DNA from: Sphingobacterium psychroaquaticum
GTDB lineage: Bacteria > Bacteroidota > Bacteroidia > Sphingobacteriales > Sphingobacteriaceae
Direction: 5' to 3'
Assembly: GCF_900177625.1 (NCBI RefSeq)
Contig: NZ_FXAU01000001.1
Location: 107,746-171,745 of the forward strand
DNA: 64,000 nucleotides
This document shows, piece after piece, positions 24,545-33,404 of this stretch. The first letter of the stretch is position 1. Every line of letters begins with the position of its first letter. A program made the position numbers and the translations under genes. Below the pieces are notes generated by a model that had not been told where the DNA came from, did no database searches, and was given only the letters and a program-made list of their open reading frames with translations.

Positions 24545-27034
24545 CTATTTTCGCTCTTCAGCAATTCGTTTTATAGCGAGTTCTACATTACCGTCGAGTT
24601 CCTTAGCAAGCTGCATAACCTCCATTTTTTCGGTTTCTTCCGTAGTGTATGCGAGATATTCCTGCATGCTTACTTCTGTAGCATAAACGGCGGAGTGCGT
24701 TCCGCCCAATCCAATCCAGACTTCTTTGTACAAGCGTTTGGGGTCGTTGTTCATATTGATAGAAAGGATCTGAGATTTTTCTTTTTCAGTGAGCCCGAGC
24801 ATCGCCTGGATGTCATGAAATTTATTCATATACTTTCGCTGATCGAGCAGTATTTTACAATCACTATTATTGATAATGGATTCTTTCACAATAGGTGATT
24901 GGATGATGTCGTCCACTTCCTGCGTTACTACAATTGCCTCTCCAAAGAACTTTCTGACTGTTTTAAACAAATACTTTATGTACTCAGCCATACCTTCCTT
25001 TGCAATTGCCTTCCAAGCTTCTTCAATTAAGATGAGCTTACGGATACCTTTCAACCTTCTCATCTTATTGATGAAAACCTCCATGATGATAATCGTGACA
25101 ATAGGAAAGAGAATTTTGTGATCCTTTATAGCATCAATCTCAAATACGATAAAGCGTTTAGTCAGCAAGTCAAGTTGTTTGTCTGAGTTAAGCAGATAAT
25201 CATATTCACCTCCCTTGTAGTAAGGTTCCAGAACATTTAGGAAATTGGCTATGTCAAAGTCTTTTTCCCGAACCTGCTTTTCTTCTAATACTTTGCGGTA
25301 GTCTCTCTGTACATATTCGTAAAAACCATTAAAGGATGGATATTCATCATTGATCTTAATACGCTCTATATAACCGCTTACCGCATTAGACAAGGCTACT
25401 TCTTCTGCTCTTGTCGGTGGCTCATCATCTCGTTTCCATAAGGTTAGTATCAGGGTTTTGATACTTTCTCTCTTCTCAATATCGAATATGCCATCGTCTG
25501 TAAAGAATGGATTGAATGAAATAGGATTATCTTCGGTATAAGTGAAATAAACACCGTCTTCACCTTTGGTTTTTCCATAGATCAGCTCACATAATCCCTG
25601 ATAGGAATTACCTGTGTCAACCAACAGCACATGTGCCCCCTGTTCATAGTATTGACGAACCATGTGGTTTGTAAAAAAAGATTTTCCCGAACCTGAAGGT
25701 CCCAAAATGAATTTGTTTCTGTTCGTGACGATACCTTTTTTCATAGGCAAGTCCGATATATCCAAATGGATTGGCTTTCCCGTTAACCTGTCTGCCATCT
25801 TGATACCGAACGGTGATGGTGAACTTTGGTAATTTGTTTCTTCTGTGAAGAAACACAACGCGGGTTCTATGAAGGTGTAGAAACTTTCTTCAGAAGGAAA
25901 ATCCCCGGCATTGCCCGGCATTCCTGCCCAGTACAAAGTTGCTACATCAGTAGTATTGTGTCTTGGTTTGCATTCCATCAAAGCCAGAGCACTACCGGTA
26001 TCATTCTTAATCTGTTTTAGTTCGATCGGATCCTCAGACCATGCCAGTACATTGAAATGTGCACGAATGGAAGACAGACCATGTGAATGAGCCTCATTGA
26101 GATAGCGTTCTATCCATTCTTTGTTAATCTGGTTGGCACGGCTATACCTTGCCAGTGAATGCATATTCCTTGCAGACTTTTCGAACTTTTGGAGGTTTGC
26201 TTCGCTGTTATCTAAGAAAAGGTATTGATTATAGATGTGATTACAACTTAACAGTAGTCCAACGGGAGAAGCGAACGACAACAAACAGTCACTTCGGTCT
26301 GTAGATAATTTTTCGTAACGCGTATCAGCAGATACTGTTCCCGGTAGATCATCCGTATCAGATAAGGTATGTAAACATAATCTTTTGTTCCCTATACGAA
26401 CTTCTTCAGACCCCAAAGCAATGTCCTGTAAAGGCCTTCCCTCATCTCTTGACAAGGTGAGGTACTGTTCCAGCAATCCTTGCTTGCCACTCGTTCCGAC
26501 GATATCCTCTTCGCTCAGACGTTCCAGTTTTACAAAATCGCTATCATTCACTATCCTTTCAAACTGTGCCACAGCTTCCATAAAGCGATGAATGATTTCC
26601 TTATCCCTTATTTCTTTAGGGATAAGCACACCCTTGCAAAGTGAACTAAAGTTGCTTTGCATACGCATACGTTCTTTAGTGGTCTTGGTAAGAAACAAGT
26701 AACAATAATGATTCAGAAAAGGACGCTCGTTAAAATGCTGTTGATACGATTTTGCTAAAAAGCTTTGATCTTCTTTTGCAATATCAGGAGCGTAATTTTC
26801 TTTGATATACCAATCTTGTTTGTGAACGACTGTAAAATCCGGTAAAGTTTTGATCGCCTTGTGCCATGCGGAATGTATAGCTTCGTATTCTACGGAAGCA
26901 ACCGTAAACAGTTCGGGCAAATGTACCCGAAAGCAAGCCGTAATGTCTGCATCTTTAGAGATGATGCAGTTGTTTTCCACAGCCAATAATGGGAACTTGC
27001 TTTCCAACGTAGTGGCTTTTGCTACATTTCTCAT
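24545..27034 (-). CDS. traG: TraG-family conjugation ATPase (VirB4-like)
   Basis: An 829-residue ATPase that powers assembly and transfer in type IV secretion. Walker A is GPSGSGKSFF (about residues 443-452), Walker B is LILIEEAWKA (about 670), followed by FFGEAIVVTQEVDDII. The N-terminal part matches the TraG family of Bacteroidota elements (FPLLAVENNCIISKDADIT). It starts four bases inside traF (ATGA overlap). It is a peripheral inner-membrane protein. Confidence 0.95.
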   Translation of the reverse strand: MRNVAKATTLESKFPLLAVENNCIISKDADITACFRVHLPELFTVASVEYEAIHSAWHKAIKTLPDFTVVHKQDWYIKENYAPDIAKEDQSFLAKSYQQHFNERPFLNHYCYLFLTKTTKERMRMQSNFSSLCKGVLIPKEIRDKEIIHRFMEAVAQFERIVNDSDFVKLERLSEEDIVGTSGKQGLLEQYLTLSRDEGRPLQDIALGSEEVRIGNKRLCLHTLSDTDDLPGTVSADTRYEKLSTDRSDCLLSFASPVGLLLSCNHIYNQYLFLDNSEANLQKFEKSARNMHSLARYSRANQINKEWIERYLNEAHSHGLSSIRAHFNVLAWSEDPIELKQIKNDTGSALALMECKPRHNTTDVATLYWAGMPGNAGDFPSEESFYTFIEPALCFFTEETNYQSSPSPFGIKMADRLTGKPIHLDISDLPMKKGIVTNRNKFILGPSGSGKSFFTNHMVRQYYEQGAHVLLVDTGNSYQGLCELIYGKTKGEDGVYFTYTEDNPISFNPFFTDDGIFDIEKRESIKTLILTLWKRDDEPPTRAEEVALSNAVSGYIERIKINDEYPSFNGFYEYVQRDYRKVLEEKQVREKDFDIANFLNVLEPYYKGGEYDYLLNSDKQLDLLTKRFIVFEIDAIKDHKILFPIVTIIIMEVFINKMRRLKGIRKLILIEEAWKAIAKEGMAEYIKYLFKTVRKFFGEAIVVTQEVDDIIQSPIVKESIINNSDCKILLDQRKYMNKFHDIQAMLGLTEKEKSQILSINMNNDPKRLYKEVWIGLGGTHSAVYATEVSMQEYLAYTTEETEKMEVMQLAKELDGNVELAIKRIAEERK

Positions 27035-27363
27035 AAGCCGACAGATTTAGAGGTGAATTTTAAATAGCGATGTACGGGTTTCCGGCAGATGATATAACGT
27101 GGATGCCTCTTATTGGCACCCACTTTCATTAATCCGTATTCACCATACTTCTGGTTCAGAGAGAATGTCTGCCAGACAATAAGAGAGCCTCCTCCAACTC
27201 CAATAAATAGACACACATAAGAACTTACGCCTGCCATATACAGTATCATCACCAGAACAAGCATACCCAGTAAGCCACCTGCAAAAATGAACAGATACTG
27301 TGCTTTCAATCCTTTGAACTCGACTGTACGTCCAATGCCTTTATTAATATTGTATTTACTCAT
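27031..27363 (-). CDS. traF: TraF-type DUF4133 protein (VirB3-like)
   Basis: A 110-residue protein starting MSKYNINKGIGRTVEFKGLKAQY, which is the DUF4133 signature, followed by two membrane segments (LFIFAGGLLGMLVLVMILY and VCLFIGVGGGSLIVWQTF). The frame is open to 27438, but the ATG at 27363 restores the family N-terminus. It is VirB3-like and coupled to the ATPase gene. Confidence 0.9.
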   Translation of the reverse strand: MSKYNINKGIGRTVEFKGLKAQYLFIFAGGLLGMLVLVMILYMAGVSSYVCLFIGVGGGSLIVWQTFSLNQKYGEYGLMKVGANKRHPRYIICRKPVHRYLKFTSKSVGL

Positions 27364-27374
27364 AAGGCAAAGGA

Positions 27375-27680
27375 TTAAAGGAAGAATGAACGAAGAATAG
27401 TTGCAGCAACGATCAAAAAGATACAAGCTCCAAACCATGATGCCGCAGTCTTGCTTGTATCAGGATCACCACTACTGAATTTATTGTACACTTTAACACC
27501 TCCGATTAACCCGACCACGGCACCAATGGCGTAAATAAGTTGTGTGGCGGGATCGAAATAAGAGGTTACCATTTGCGTGGCTTCGTTGATTCCCGCAGAA
27601 CCGTTTCCCTGTGCAAATACCCCAAATGCTGACAGCAAAGCCGCACCTGTCAGCAGCACTTTTTTTCTTTGTTTTTTCAT
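27375..27680 (-). CDS. traE: TraE-type DUF4134 protein (VirB2-like)
   Basis: A 101-residue protein with a signal peptide (KKVLLTGAALLSAFGVFAQG) and two membrane helices (LIYAIGAVVGLIGGVKVYNKF and ASWFGACIFLIVAATIL). It matches DUF4134, the pilin-like or VirB2-like component of CTnDOT-type channels. It is the first gene of the traE-to-traQ run; a promoter probably lies in the 27681-27823 gap, after a terminator. Confidence 0.9.
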   Translation of the reverse strand: MKKQRKKVLLTGAALLSAFGVFAQGNGSAGINEATQMVTSYFDPATQLIYAIGAVVGLIGGVKVYNKFSSGDPDTSKTAASWFGACIFLIVAATILRSFFL

Positions 27681-27823
27681 CTTTAAAACGAATTAATTTG
27701 TTACGATTTCCTGCACCTTGCAGGCTTTCGGAACAAATGTGCGACGTAAAACAAAGCACTCTTAAAAAGTGTCGTTCAGTGGAATAACTTGGCTTTCAAA
27801 GGCTTTTCGTATGAAAATTGAGT

Positions 27824-27857
27824 ATAAAAAAACGCCAGCCTTTTGATGGCTGACGTT
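27824..27857 (-). terminator. terminator after the 27878 gene
   Basis: On the minus strand AACGTCAGCC pairs with GGCTGGCGTT across an ATCAAAA loop (27831-27857), followed by a T run. It lies 20 bases past the stop of the duplicated-domain gene and separates the traA-D operon from traE onward. Confidence 0.85.
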
Positions 27858-27877
27858 TCGTTCTTTTTACAATATTC

Positions 27878-28687
27878 TCACATTTTTCTACCCTTTTTCC
27901 TTTCTGAATTATAAGGAGTATTCGAGTTCTTATTTTCTTTTTTAATTTTATCTAAATTCTCTTTGATTTTTTGAGGCACATAAATGTCTTCCCATTTTCC
28001 TTTTTTTGCTGTAAAACTCATTTGCAATCCTACTTCCATTAACCCATCTTTCAGATCAAATCCGTGTTGCCTATTCCATCCGATAGGATCCAGTTTTAAC
28101 TCGTTTGGAAATTCTATTACAACAAGATTTTTTGGAATTTCTGTAATATTTTCATAGTCAATTTCGCCCATTTCTCTTGTCTTAGGATTGTAGGGAATAA
28201 GATATGTTCCAGAGCTATCATTAAAATAGTCTTCTATGTGTGAAAAAGCAATTCCATTAGAGAGGAAGTCATCTTTTGGTCTAAGTTTATCCATTCTTAT
28301 ATCTACATAGAAAGTGTGTCCTTCAATATCAATGGTGGGCAGCATTCCTTTGTTCACACGCAGGTCATAAGCAACGGGGTCAACCATGATATCATAGTCG
28401 TTCCTTTTCTTTATGACATCTAATGATAGCTTATATTTATTCCCCATCCCAATAGGATCTAATACGGAGAATTCGGGAATAGTGACGGTTACTTCGTGAT
28501 TTCCCCATCCCGATGAAAGTCTATTCTTTTCAACGTCGTAATCAAAACGATATCCATTTCCTAAATATTCCATTTCATCAAACCGAATAATATTCGTTTC
28601 ATCTTCTTTTTCTCTCAGTTCTAATTTATTCACATCCACAAGAAACACTGTTCCGTGGATATCAAATTCTTTCAGTTCTTTTTCCAT
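27878..28687 (-). CDS. hypothetical protein with two internal repeats
   Basis: A 269-residue soluble protein with a duplicated domain. The first copy starts at FDIHGTVFLVDVNKLELR and reaches LDPIGMGNKYKLSLDV; the second starts at IDIEGHTFYVDIRMDKLR and reaches LDPIGWNRQHGFDLKDG. Each has GxxFxVDxxxxxLR near its start and LDPIG near its end. The C-terminus is very basic (SERKKGRKM). It sits between traD and the traE operon and is a known type of Bacteroidota mobile-element protein without a named function as far as I can tell. Confidence 0.7.
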   Translation of the reverse strand: MEKELKEFDIHGTVFLVDVNKLELREKEDETNIIRFDEMEYLGNGYRFDYDVEKNRLSSGWGNHEVTVTIPEFSVLDPIGMGNKYKLSLDVIKKRNDYDIMVDPVAYDLRVNKGMLPTIDIEGHTFYVDIRMDKLRPKDDFLSNGIAFSHIEDYFNDSSGTYLIPYNPKTREMGEIDYENITEIPKNLVVIEFPNELKLDPIGWNRQHGFDLKDGLMEVGLQMSFTAKKGKWEDIYVPQKIKENLDKIKKENKNSNTPYNSERKKGRKM

Positions 28688-28717
28688 ACCTTAACGTTTT
28701 AAAACACAAAGGAGAGT

Positions 28718-29353
28718 CTATACAAACTCCCCAATGTCAAAATCATTAATATTATTTTTCCGCAAATTGGAAGAACCAGAGTCCATTTCTTTACCGGGAA
28801 CACCACTGTCCAACAACGCTGCAATTTTCTGTGCAGCACCCTCCATTGAGTTTTCCAGTAGACTAAAAAGATCGGTTCCCTGTATTTTCTGAACTATTCC
28901 CACCGCTGTTTCCTTCTGAGCTGTTTCCAATTTCTCTTTTTGGAGCAACATCCCCACGGTACTTAGTTCTTCAAAGGTAACCCCTGTGGCAAAACCGTTT
29001 TCTTCCTCATAAGTTCCATACCCGTTCCATTCTTCTTCCTCTTCCTCCAAATCAGGTTCGGTATTAAAAACTTCATCTAGCTCTTCCTGCGGAATTTCTT
29101 TAGCAAACCCTTTTAGGGATCTTTCTTCTTCAAAATTATCAGGTTTTTCCTCTTTATCTTCAAGTTGTCCTTTAGTGGTATTCTTTGGCGGAGAAAGGCG
29201 TTCAATCGGCTTGGGTTTTCCCATAATATCTAAAAATTCTCGCTTTTGACTAGGAATTTGCTTCTCCTGTTTTGGATTTCTTTTGATAACCACCTTGTCC
29301 TGCAACAGCAGGACAATGACAATTAATAGGGATATAAGAATTGCTGTTTCCAT
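28718..29353 (-). CDS. traD: conjugal transfer protein TraD-like
   Basis: A 211-residue protein with an N-terminal membrane segment (AILISLLIVIVLLLQ), then a charged, low-complexity, Glu-rich linker (EEEEEEW) and a helical C-terminal part with SLLENSMEGAAQKIAALLDSG. Position between traC-like and the later tra genes and the layout fit TraD of CTnDOT-type elements. The function is unknown; it is anchored in the inner membrane with a cytoplasmic tail. Confidence 0.72.
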   Translation of the reverse strand: METAILISLLIVIVLLLQDKVVIKRNPKQEKQIPSQKREFLDIMGKPKPIERLSPPKNTTKGQLEDKEEKPDNFEEERSLKGFAKEIPQEELDEVFNTEPDLEEEEEEWNGYGTYEEENGFATGVTFEELSTVGMLLQKEKLETAQKETAVGIVQKIQGTDLFSLLENSMEGAAQKIAALLDSGVPGKEMDSGSSNLRKNNINDFDIGEFV

Positions 29354-29355
29354 AG

Positions 29356-29628
29356 CTATAATTTAGGTTTGTCGATTGCGTTATAAATGGCTGTGAGTTC
29401 CTCTCCGAAATCCTCAAAATGGTATTTCAGCACATTGTGTAGGTAATCAGTAATAGTCAGTTTACCTCCACCCATCATAAAGACGATAAGCGATAACTTT
29501 TCGTGAAACTCTGTACTGATATAGGCTGTTTTGCTATCTCTTGCCTTAACGCCTTTCGACTGAAGAAATTCAGTTTTGTACTGATCTATTCTTAATGTTG
29601 CTTTCTTTTTTTGTTTTGTATTTTTCAT
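29356..29628 (-). CDS. DUF3408 protein (TraC-like)
   Basis: A 90-residue DUF3408 protein, starting at the ATG at 29628; the frame runs to 29712 but the extra part overlaps the preceding gene. The conserved HEKLSLIVFMMGGGKLTITDYLHNVLKYHF is a ribbon-helix-helix-like region found in TraB/TraC-type proteins. It ends two bases before traD. A DNA-binding or partition-adaptor role is inferred. Confidence 0.8.
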   Translation of the reverse strand: MKNTKQKKKATLRIDQYKTEFLQSKGVKARDSKTAYISTEFHEKLSLIVFMMGGGKLTITDYLHNVLKYHFEDFGEELTAIYNAIDKPKL

Positions 29629-29638
29629 AATGAAACTA

Positions 29639-30043
29639 TTATATAATAGGTTTATATCTTTCATTGAAATAGTCGGTAATATCATCACCAAATTCCTTGA
29701 AATGATGTTCAAGAATACTATCTATATATGAATAAAGAGTAGTTTTATCTTCCCGTGTGAGTTGAACAATGCGGATTAATCTTTCATGATATTCAGGACG
29801 GATATAGACTACTTTACCGTTACGCCCTGACGGAAAGCGATTGACTAAAAAGGTTTCTTCATAATCTACTTTTTTGGTAGAAGTCGAACGAGATCGCTCA
29901 CGTGGTTTGCTTTCTTTTATTTCCTCTTGTGATTTGGGAATTGGTTTGTCAGGGACAGGCTGGTCACCGCTCATGATGTTCATCAGGTATTCCTCATCAA
30001 CATCCGGTTTCTCAAAGTCTTTTCGTTTGTTATCTGTTGCCAT
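29639..30043 (-). CDS. DUF3408 protein (TraB-like)
   Basis: A 134-residue DUF3408 protein with a disordered N-terminus rich in Pro, Ser and Arg and a C-terminal ribbon-helix-helix-like domain (VVYIRPEYHERLIRIVQLTREDKTTLYSYIDSILEHHF). It lies 12 bases after the ParA gene; ParA plus a small RHH-like DNA-binding partner resembles a partition pair. It is a paralogue of the next gene. Confidence 0.8.
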   Translation of the reverse strand: MATDNKRKDFEKPDVDEEYLMNIMSGDQPVPDKPIPKSQEEIKESKPRERSRSTSTKKVDYEETFLVNRFPSGRNGKVVYIRPEYHERLIRIVQLTREDKTTLYSYIDSILEHHFKEFGDDITDYFNERYKPII

Positions 30044-30055
30044 ACATCATCGGTT

Positions 30056-30823
30056 TTACAGGTGAATAATTTTTAAAAATTCCTGCACAAAAGCATCCAT
30101 GCGGGTGGTTTTCAGCAATTGCGGTTCGGCAGGGAGCAGACTGGAACGGAATACATAATTTCCTGTATCGTCTGTTTCTTTTCGGAAACGCTTGCTGTCC
30201 ATAATGCGAGTTTCCATAATTGGCAATCCCAACTCCTCTATGACATTTTGATATGCGTCGTACAAACCTGTTTTTTCCCTACCATCTACTTGATTCCAAA
30301 ACAACCATATTGCCAGATCTTTGTTTCCGGTTTCTGTTTCTGGTAAGTGAAGAAAGGCCTTGGTAAAGCCCAATGTACTTTCTACCACCAGTCGATCTGC
30401 CGTAATCGGTGAAAACACAAAATCCATCGTTTTTAAAGTCGATAATACTCCCTTTGTATTTGCAGTTCCAGGAAGGTCGAAAAAGATAATATCCGGCTCT
30501 ACCTTCGATTTTTCTGTCTGCTCAAATGCGTTTTCCAATGCGTTTTCCGCTTTGCTCTTGACGATGGTGTAGGCCTTCTTATTGATAGTCTGAAACTGCT
30601 TCATAGCAGCTTTCTTGTGATAGTCATTTTCCATGACCGTTTTTAAATCCCTCGCACGCATATTGGTTAAACTGTGTTGCGGAAAGTCGCAATCCATTAC
30701 TAGTACGTTGTAACCTAAACGGTAGTGCAGCACACTAGCCAACAGCGTAGTGATCGTTGATTTGCCTACACCTCCCTTTTGTGTGTAGAAGCTGATTTTT
30801 AAAGTTTTCTTTGTCGTTTCCAT
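30056..30823 (-). CDS. traA: ParA-family ATPase TraA
   Basis: A 255-residue ParA/MinD-type ATPase. The deviant Walker A is YTQKGGVGKSTI (residues 13-24), the A' motif is LVMDCDFPQHS (about 40-50), and Walker B is DIIFFDLPGT (about 111-120). It is the first gene of the traA-B-C-D operon and probably positions or partitions the element. It is read divergently from the mobilisation genes; the 732-base gap holds the oriT candidate. Confidence 0.9.
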   Translation of the reverse strand: METTKKTLKISFYTQKGGVGKSTITTLLASVLHYRLGYNVLVMDCDFPQHSLTNMRARDLKTVMENDYHKKAAMKQFQTINKKAYTIVKSKAENALENAFEQTEKSKVEPDIIFFDLPGTANTKGVLSTLKTMDFVFSPITADRLVVESTLGFTKAFLHLPETETGNKDLAIWLFWNQVDGREKTGLYDAYQNVIEELGLPIMETRIMDSKRFRKETDDTGNYVFRSSLLPAEPQLLKTTRMDAFVQEFLKIIHL

Positions 30824-31360
30824 TATTTAAAAATTTATTGATGCTTTTCTTTAAATCGGTACAGGCAAACAAAAACCTTCATTTGTACCTTTCTTTGTTC
30901 TAATATTTCTTTTTTACCTTTTGCGTAATTGCTTGTCGTTTTTCCCTTTTTCATTCACATGAAACCTGATTGTAAAATTTCAATCCGTGAAGTTTTGCAG
31001 GTAGAAATATGCTTTACTTCAGTTAAACTTTCTTTTCTGCTTTTCTTATTTACCGCTTTTACGTTTTAGCGTTTTTATATTTTTAAAACTTTATGCTTTT
31101 ATTTTTTACAGGATTTGCACAGATACATATCTCTTTTTTTACTTTTTTCTTTACTGTTTTTTTCAAAGCTTTCTGTAGAACCTTGAAACAAAGAAAGCGA
31201 TTAATAGAGGTGGTTTTTAAAGCGTTGTACACTTTGGCTTTTAACGGAATACTTTGGCAGTATTCTATATATCAATAGTTTATAAAATCAACCTTTACTT
31301 TGCAAAGGGGGTTTTTCTGACGGTTTGATAGAATGCTATTCCATCAAGAAAGGTAAAATA
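30824..31360. other. traA-mob intergenic, left part
   Basis: AT-rich noncoding DNA with many T runs on the plus strand, upstream of the divergent traA and mob genes. A 60-codon frame at 31093-31278 has no family features and is not credible. I see no clear -7 element, though the promoter of traA must lie here. Confidence 0.5.
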
Positions 31361-31436
31361 AGAAGCAGCATGAAGCTGCTTTTTCCACTAAATAGAATCC
31401 GTCCCGCAGGGCGGATTTTCTATTCACCAGAATAGA
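31361..31436 (+). promoter_or_regulatory. two hairpins of the oriT/leader region
   Basis: AAGCAGC (31362-31368) pairs with GCTGCTT across an ATGAA loop and is followed by T residues, as in a terminator. AATAGAATCCG (31391-31401) pairs with CGGATTTTCTATT (31412-31424) around a CC/GG inner stem. Both lie just ahead of the stronger hairpin at 31438. Confidence 0.6.
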
Positions 31437-31437
31437 G

Positions 31438-31489
31438 CAAGTTATGTTTTGAGGCACTCGAAACGTATTTCGTGCCCCAAAACAACTTG
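31438..31489 (+). other. oriT: oriT candidate hairpin
   Basis: A 52-base imperfect inverted repeat: CAAGTT, GTTTTG, GGCAC and GAAA on the left (31438-31463) pair with TTTC, GTGCC, CAAAAC and AACTTG on the right (31468-31489), with one- or two-base bulges and a CGTA loop. It lies 60-120 bases upstream of the relaxase operon and next to the divergent traA, where Bacteroidota elements keep oriT. It probably binds the MobA/MobB relaxosome; the nick site cannot be read from sequence. Confidence 0.55.
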
Positions 31490-31500
31490 CCCTGCCGGGA

Positions 31501-31531
31501 GCCGAAAAACACCCTCCAAAGTCGGGGTTTT
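31501..31531 (+). promoter_or_regulatory. hairpin ahead of mobA
   Basis: AAAACACCC pairs with GGGGTTTT across a short loop (31507-31531). It is followed by T-rich and A-rich DNA 25 bases before the mobA start, so it could be an attenuator or part of oriT. Its GCCG, CCCTCC and GTCGGGG match the hairpin at 7227-7257. Confidence 0.55.
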
Positions 31532-31555
31532 ATAAAATTTTAAAATGGATTTGTG

Positions 31556-31999
31556 ATGAATGAGAACAGTAACAACAAACAGAACAAAGGCGGACGTAAG
31601 CCAAAGCTAAACCCAAGCACGCACCGCCATGTTTTTCGTCTGAATGACGAAGAGAATGCGAAACTCCTGTCGCTTTTTGAAGCGTCAGGTATAAGCAACA
31701 AAGCAAAATTTATTATTTCTCTTTTACTACAACGGGAGATTAAGACGGTTAAAATTGATGTAGCTGCTATGGATTACCATGCACAACTGACCAAATTATA
31801 CAGCCAGTTTAGAGCAGTTGGTATAAATTATAACCAGATAGTGAAGATACTTTATCGCAATTTTTCAGAGAAGAAAGCCGCTGCTTATCTCTTTAAATTG
31901 GAAAAGCAAACCGCAGAAATGGCGACATTATGTCAACAAGTTATCCAATTAACGCAGGAGTTTGAAACAAAATACCTATACAAAAGCGAAGAAAAATGA
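31556..31999 (+). CDS. mobA: mobilisation protein MobA (relaxosome accessory)
   Basis: A 147-residue protein with a ribbon-helix-helix-like N-terminal half (HRHVFRLNDEENAKLLSLFEASG) and a helical C-terminal half with FRAVGINYNQIVKILYRNF, as in MobC/MobA-type relaxosome proteins that bind oriT and help the relaxase. The frame also opens at GTG 31553; I take the ATG at 31556. It overlaps the relaxase by four bases (ATGA). Confidence 0.85.
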   Translation: MNENSNNKQNKGGRKPKLNPSTHRHVFRLNDEENAKLLSLFEASGISNKAKFIISLLLQREIKTVKIDVAAMDYHAQLTKLYSQFRAVGINYNQIVKILYRNFSEKKAAAYLFKLEKQTAEMATLCQQVIQLTQEFETKYLYKSEEK

Positions 32000-33297
32000 T
32001 AGCAAAAATTGGAAAAGGTGCGAACATGATCGGAGCAATTTCTTACAATCTGCTTAAAGTGCACGAGGAAAATGGACATGTTTTGCTCACGAATAAGATA
32101 CCCGAAGTGCTGAACGACAACTACACTACCGCTTTTCTCAACCGCTATTTCGAGCCTTATTTGCTGGCAAATAACAAAACAGAAAAGCCTGTTCGTCACA
32201 TTTCGCTGAATCCTGACCCTGCGGATAAGGTTAGTGATGAGCAGTTCAGAAATATAGCGGAGCAATACATGCAAGAAATGGGTTATGGCAATCAGCCGTA
32301 TGTGGTATTCAAGCATACCGATATTGAACGCACCCATATACATATCGTAACCACCTGCGTGCAACTCAACGGTGCAAAAATACCGGACAGTTATGATCAT
32401 CCACGTTCAATGGCTGTATGCAGGAAATTGGAACAGCAATATGATTTGAAGCCCGCTACAGAGCAATACCAGTCAAATAGTGACCGAATTTTTAAATCCG
32501 TGGATTATACCAAAGGAGATATAAAAAGCCAAATAGCATCCGTTACCCGCCACTTGCCCAAATATTATCAGTACCAAAGTCTAGGAGCTTACAACGCTTT
32601 ACTTTCTCTTTTTAATATAACTTCCGAAGAAGTTAAAGGTGAATTACACGGTCAACCAAAACAGGGTTTAGTGTATTTTGCTTTAAATGAGTATGGACAA
32701 AAGGCAAGTAATCCGTTCAAGTCTTCACTGTTTGGCAAAGAAGCAGGAATGACCCAGCTTGAAAAACACTTTGAAAAATCAAAGGAAAATATGAAAACCA
32801 ACCCTGCAAAAGAGGTGCTTAAAAATACTATTGAAGCTGGTATGCATACATCCAATAATGAAACAGATTTTAAGAAGCAGCTATTGGAGCAGGGCATTAA
32901 TACCGTTGTCCGCAGGAATGATGAAGGTCGTATTTATGGAATGACTTTTATAGACCACGAAAGCCGTACCGTATGGAACGGCTCGCAATTGGGTAAAAAT
33001 CTATCTGCTAATGTATTTAATAAATGGTGGGATGAACAGGCAATAGAAAATAGGAAGCAAACCACAAATGACAATACAACACATTCAAGCCGCTCATCCC
33101 AGAATAATACTAAGGAAGAGTCCGAAACACCACACGAGCTTTTTGATTTTCTGAACAAGGAACAACCTGCCTATAATGAGCCTGATCTGATAGAGGGGTT
33201 GGGCAGTCTGCTTCCCGATGTACAGGACGAAGATTACGAGGAACAAGAATTTGCCAATAGAATGAAGAAGAAAAGGAAACGAAAAAGAGGTAAATAG
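31996..33297 (+). CDS. mobB: relaxase MobB (MobP-type)
   Basis: A 433-residue relaxase that nicks oriT and carries the strand to the recipient. The N-terminal MIAKIGKGANMIGAISYNLLK places the usual start; the metal-binding histidine motif is HTDIERTHIHIVTT (about residues 111-124), and RHISLNPDP is the preceding family segment. The C-terminus is low-complexity and very basic (KKKRKRKRGK). It is coupled to mobA. The putative catalytic tyrosine is probably in the first 30 residues (Y17). Confidence 0.92.
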   Translation: MIAKIGKGANMIGAISYNLLKVHEENGHVLLTNKIPEVLNDNYTTAFLNRYFEPYLLANNKTEKPVRHISLNPDPADKVSDEQFRNIAEQYMQEMGYGNQPYVVFKHTDIERTHIHIVTTCVQLNGAKIPDSYDHPRSMAVCRKLEQQYDLKPATEQYQSNSDRIFKSVDYTKGDIKSQIASVTRHLPKYYQYQSLGAYNALLSLFNITSEEVKGELHGQPKQGLVYFALNEYGQKASNPFKSSLFGKEAGMTQLEKHFEKSKENMKTNPAKEVLKNTIEAGMHTSNNETDFKKQLLEQGINTVVRRNDEGRIYGMTFIDHESRTVWNGSQLGKNLSANVFNKWWDEQAIENRKQTTNDNTTHSSRSSQNNTKEESETPHELFDFLNKEQPAYNEPDLIEGLGSLLPDVQDEDYEEQEFANRMKKKRKRKRGK

Positions 33298-33404
33298 AAA
33301 CATCAAACCAAACAATGCCACCGAACGCCATCGGTTACCGTTTATCCAAAACCAACCCGAACAGACTCTAAATTCACTCTCTGTCATTTTAATCATTACA
33401 AATT

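Noticed and set aside
31093..31278. 61-codon frame in the traA-mob gap
   Set aside because: Phe-rich translation of T runs; noncoding leader or oriT DNA is the better view.
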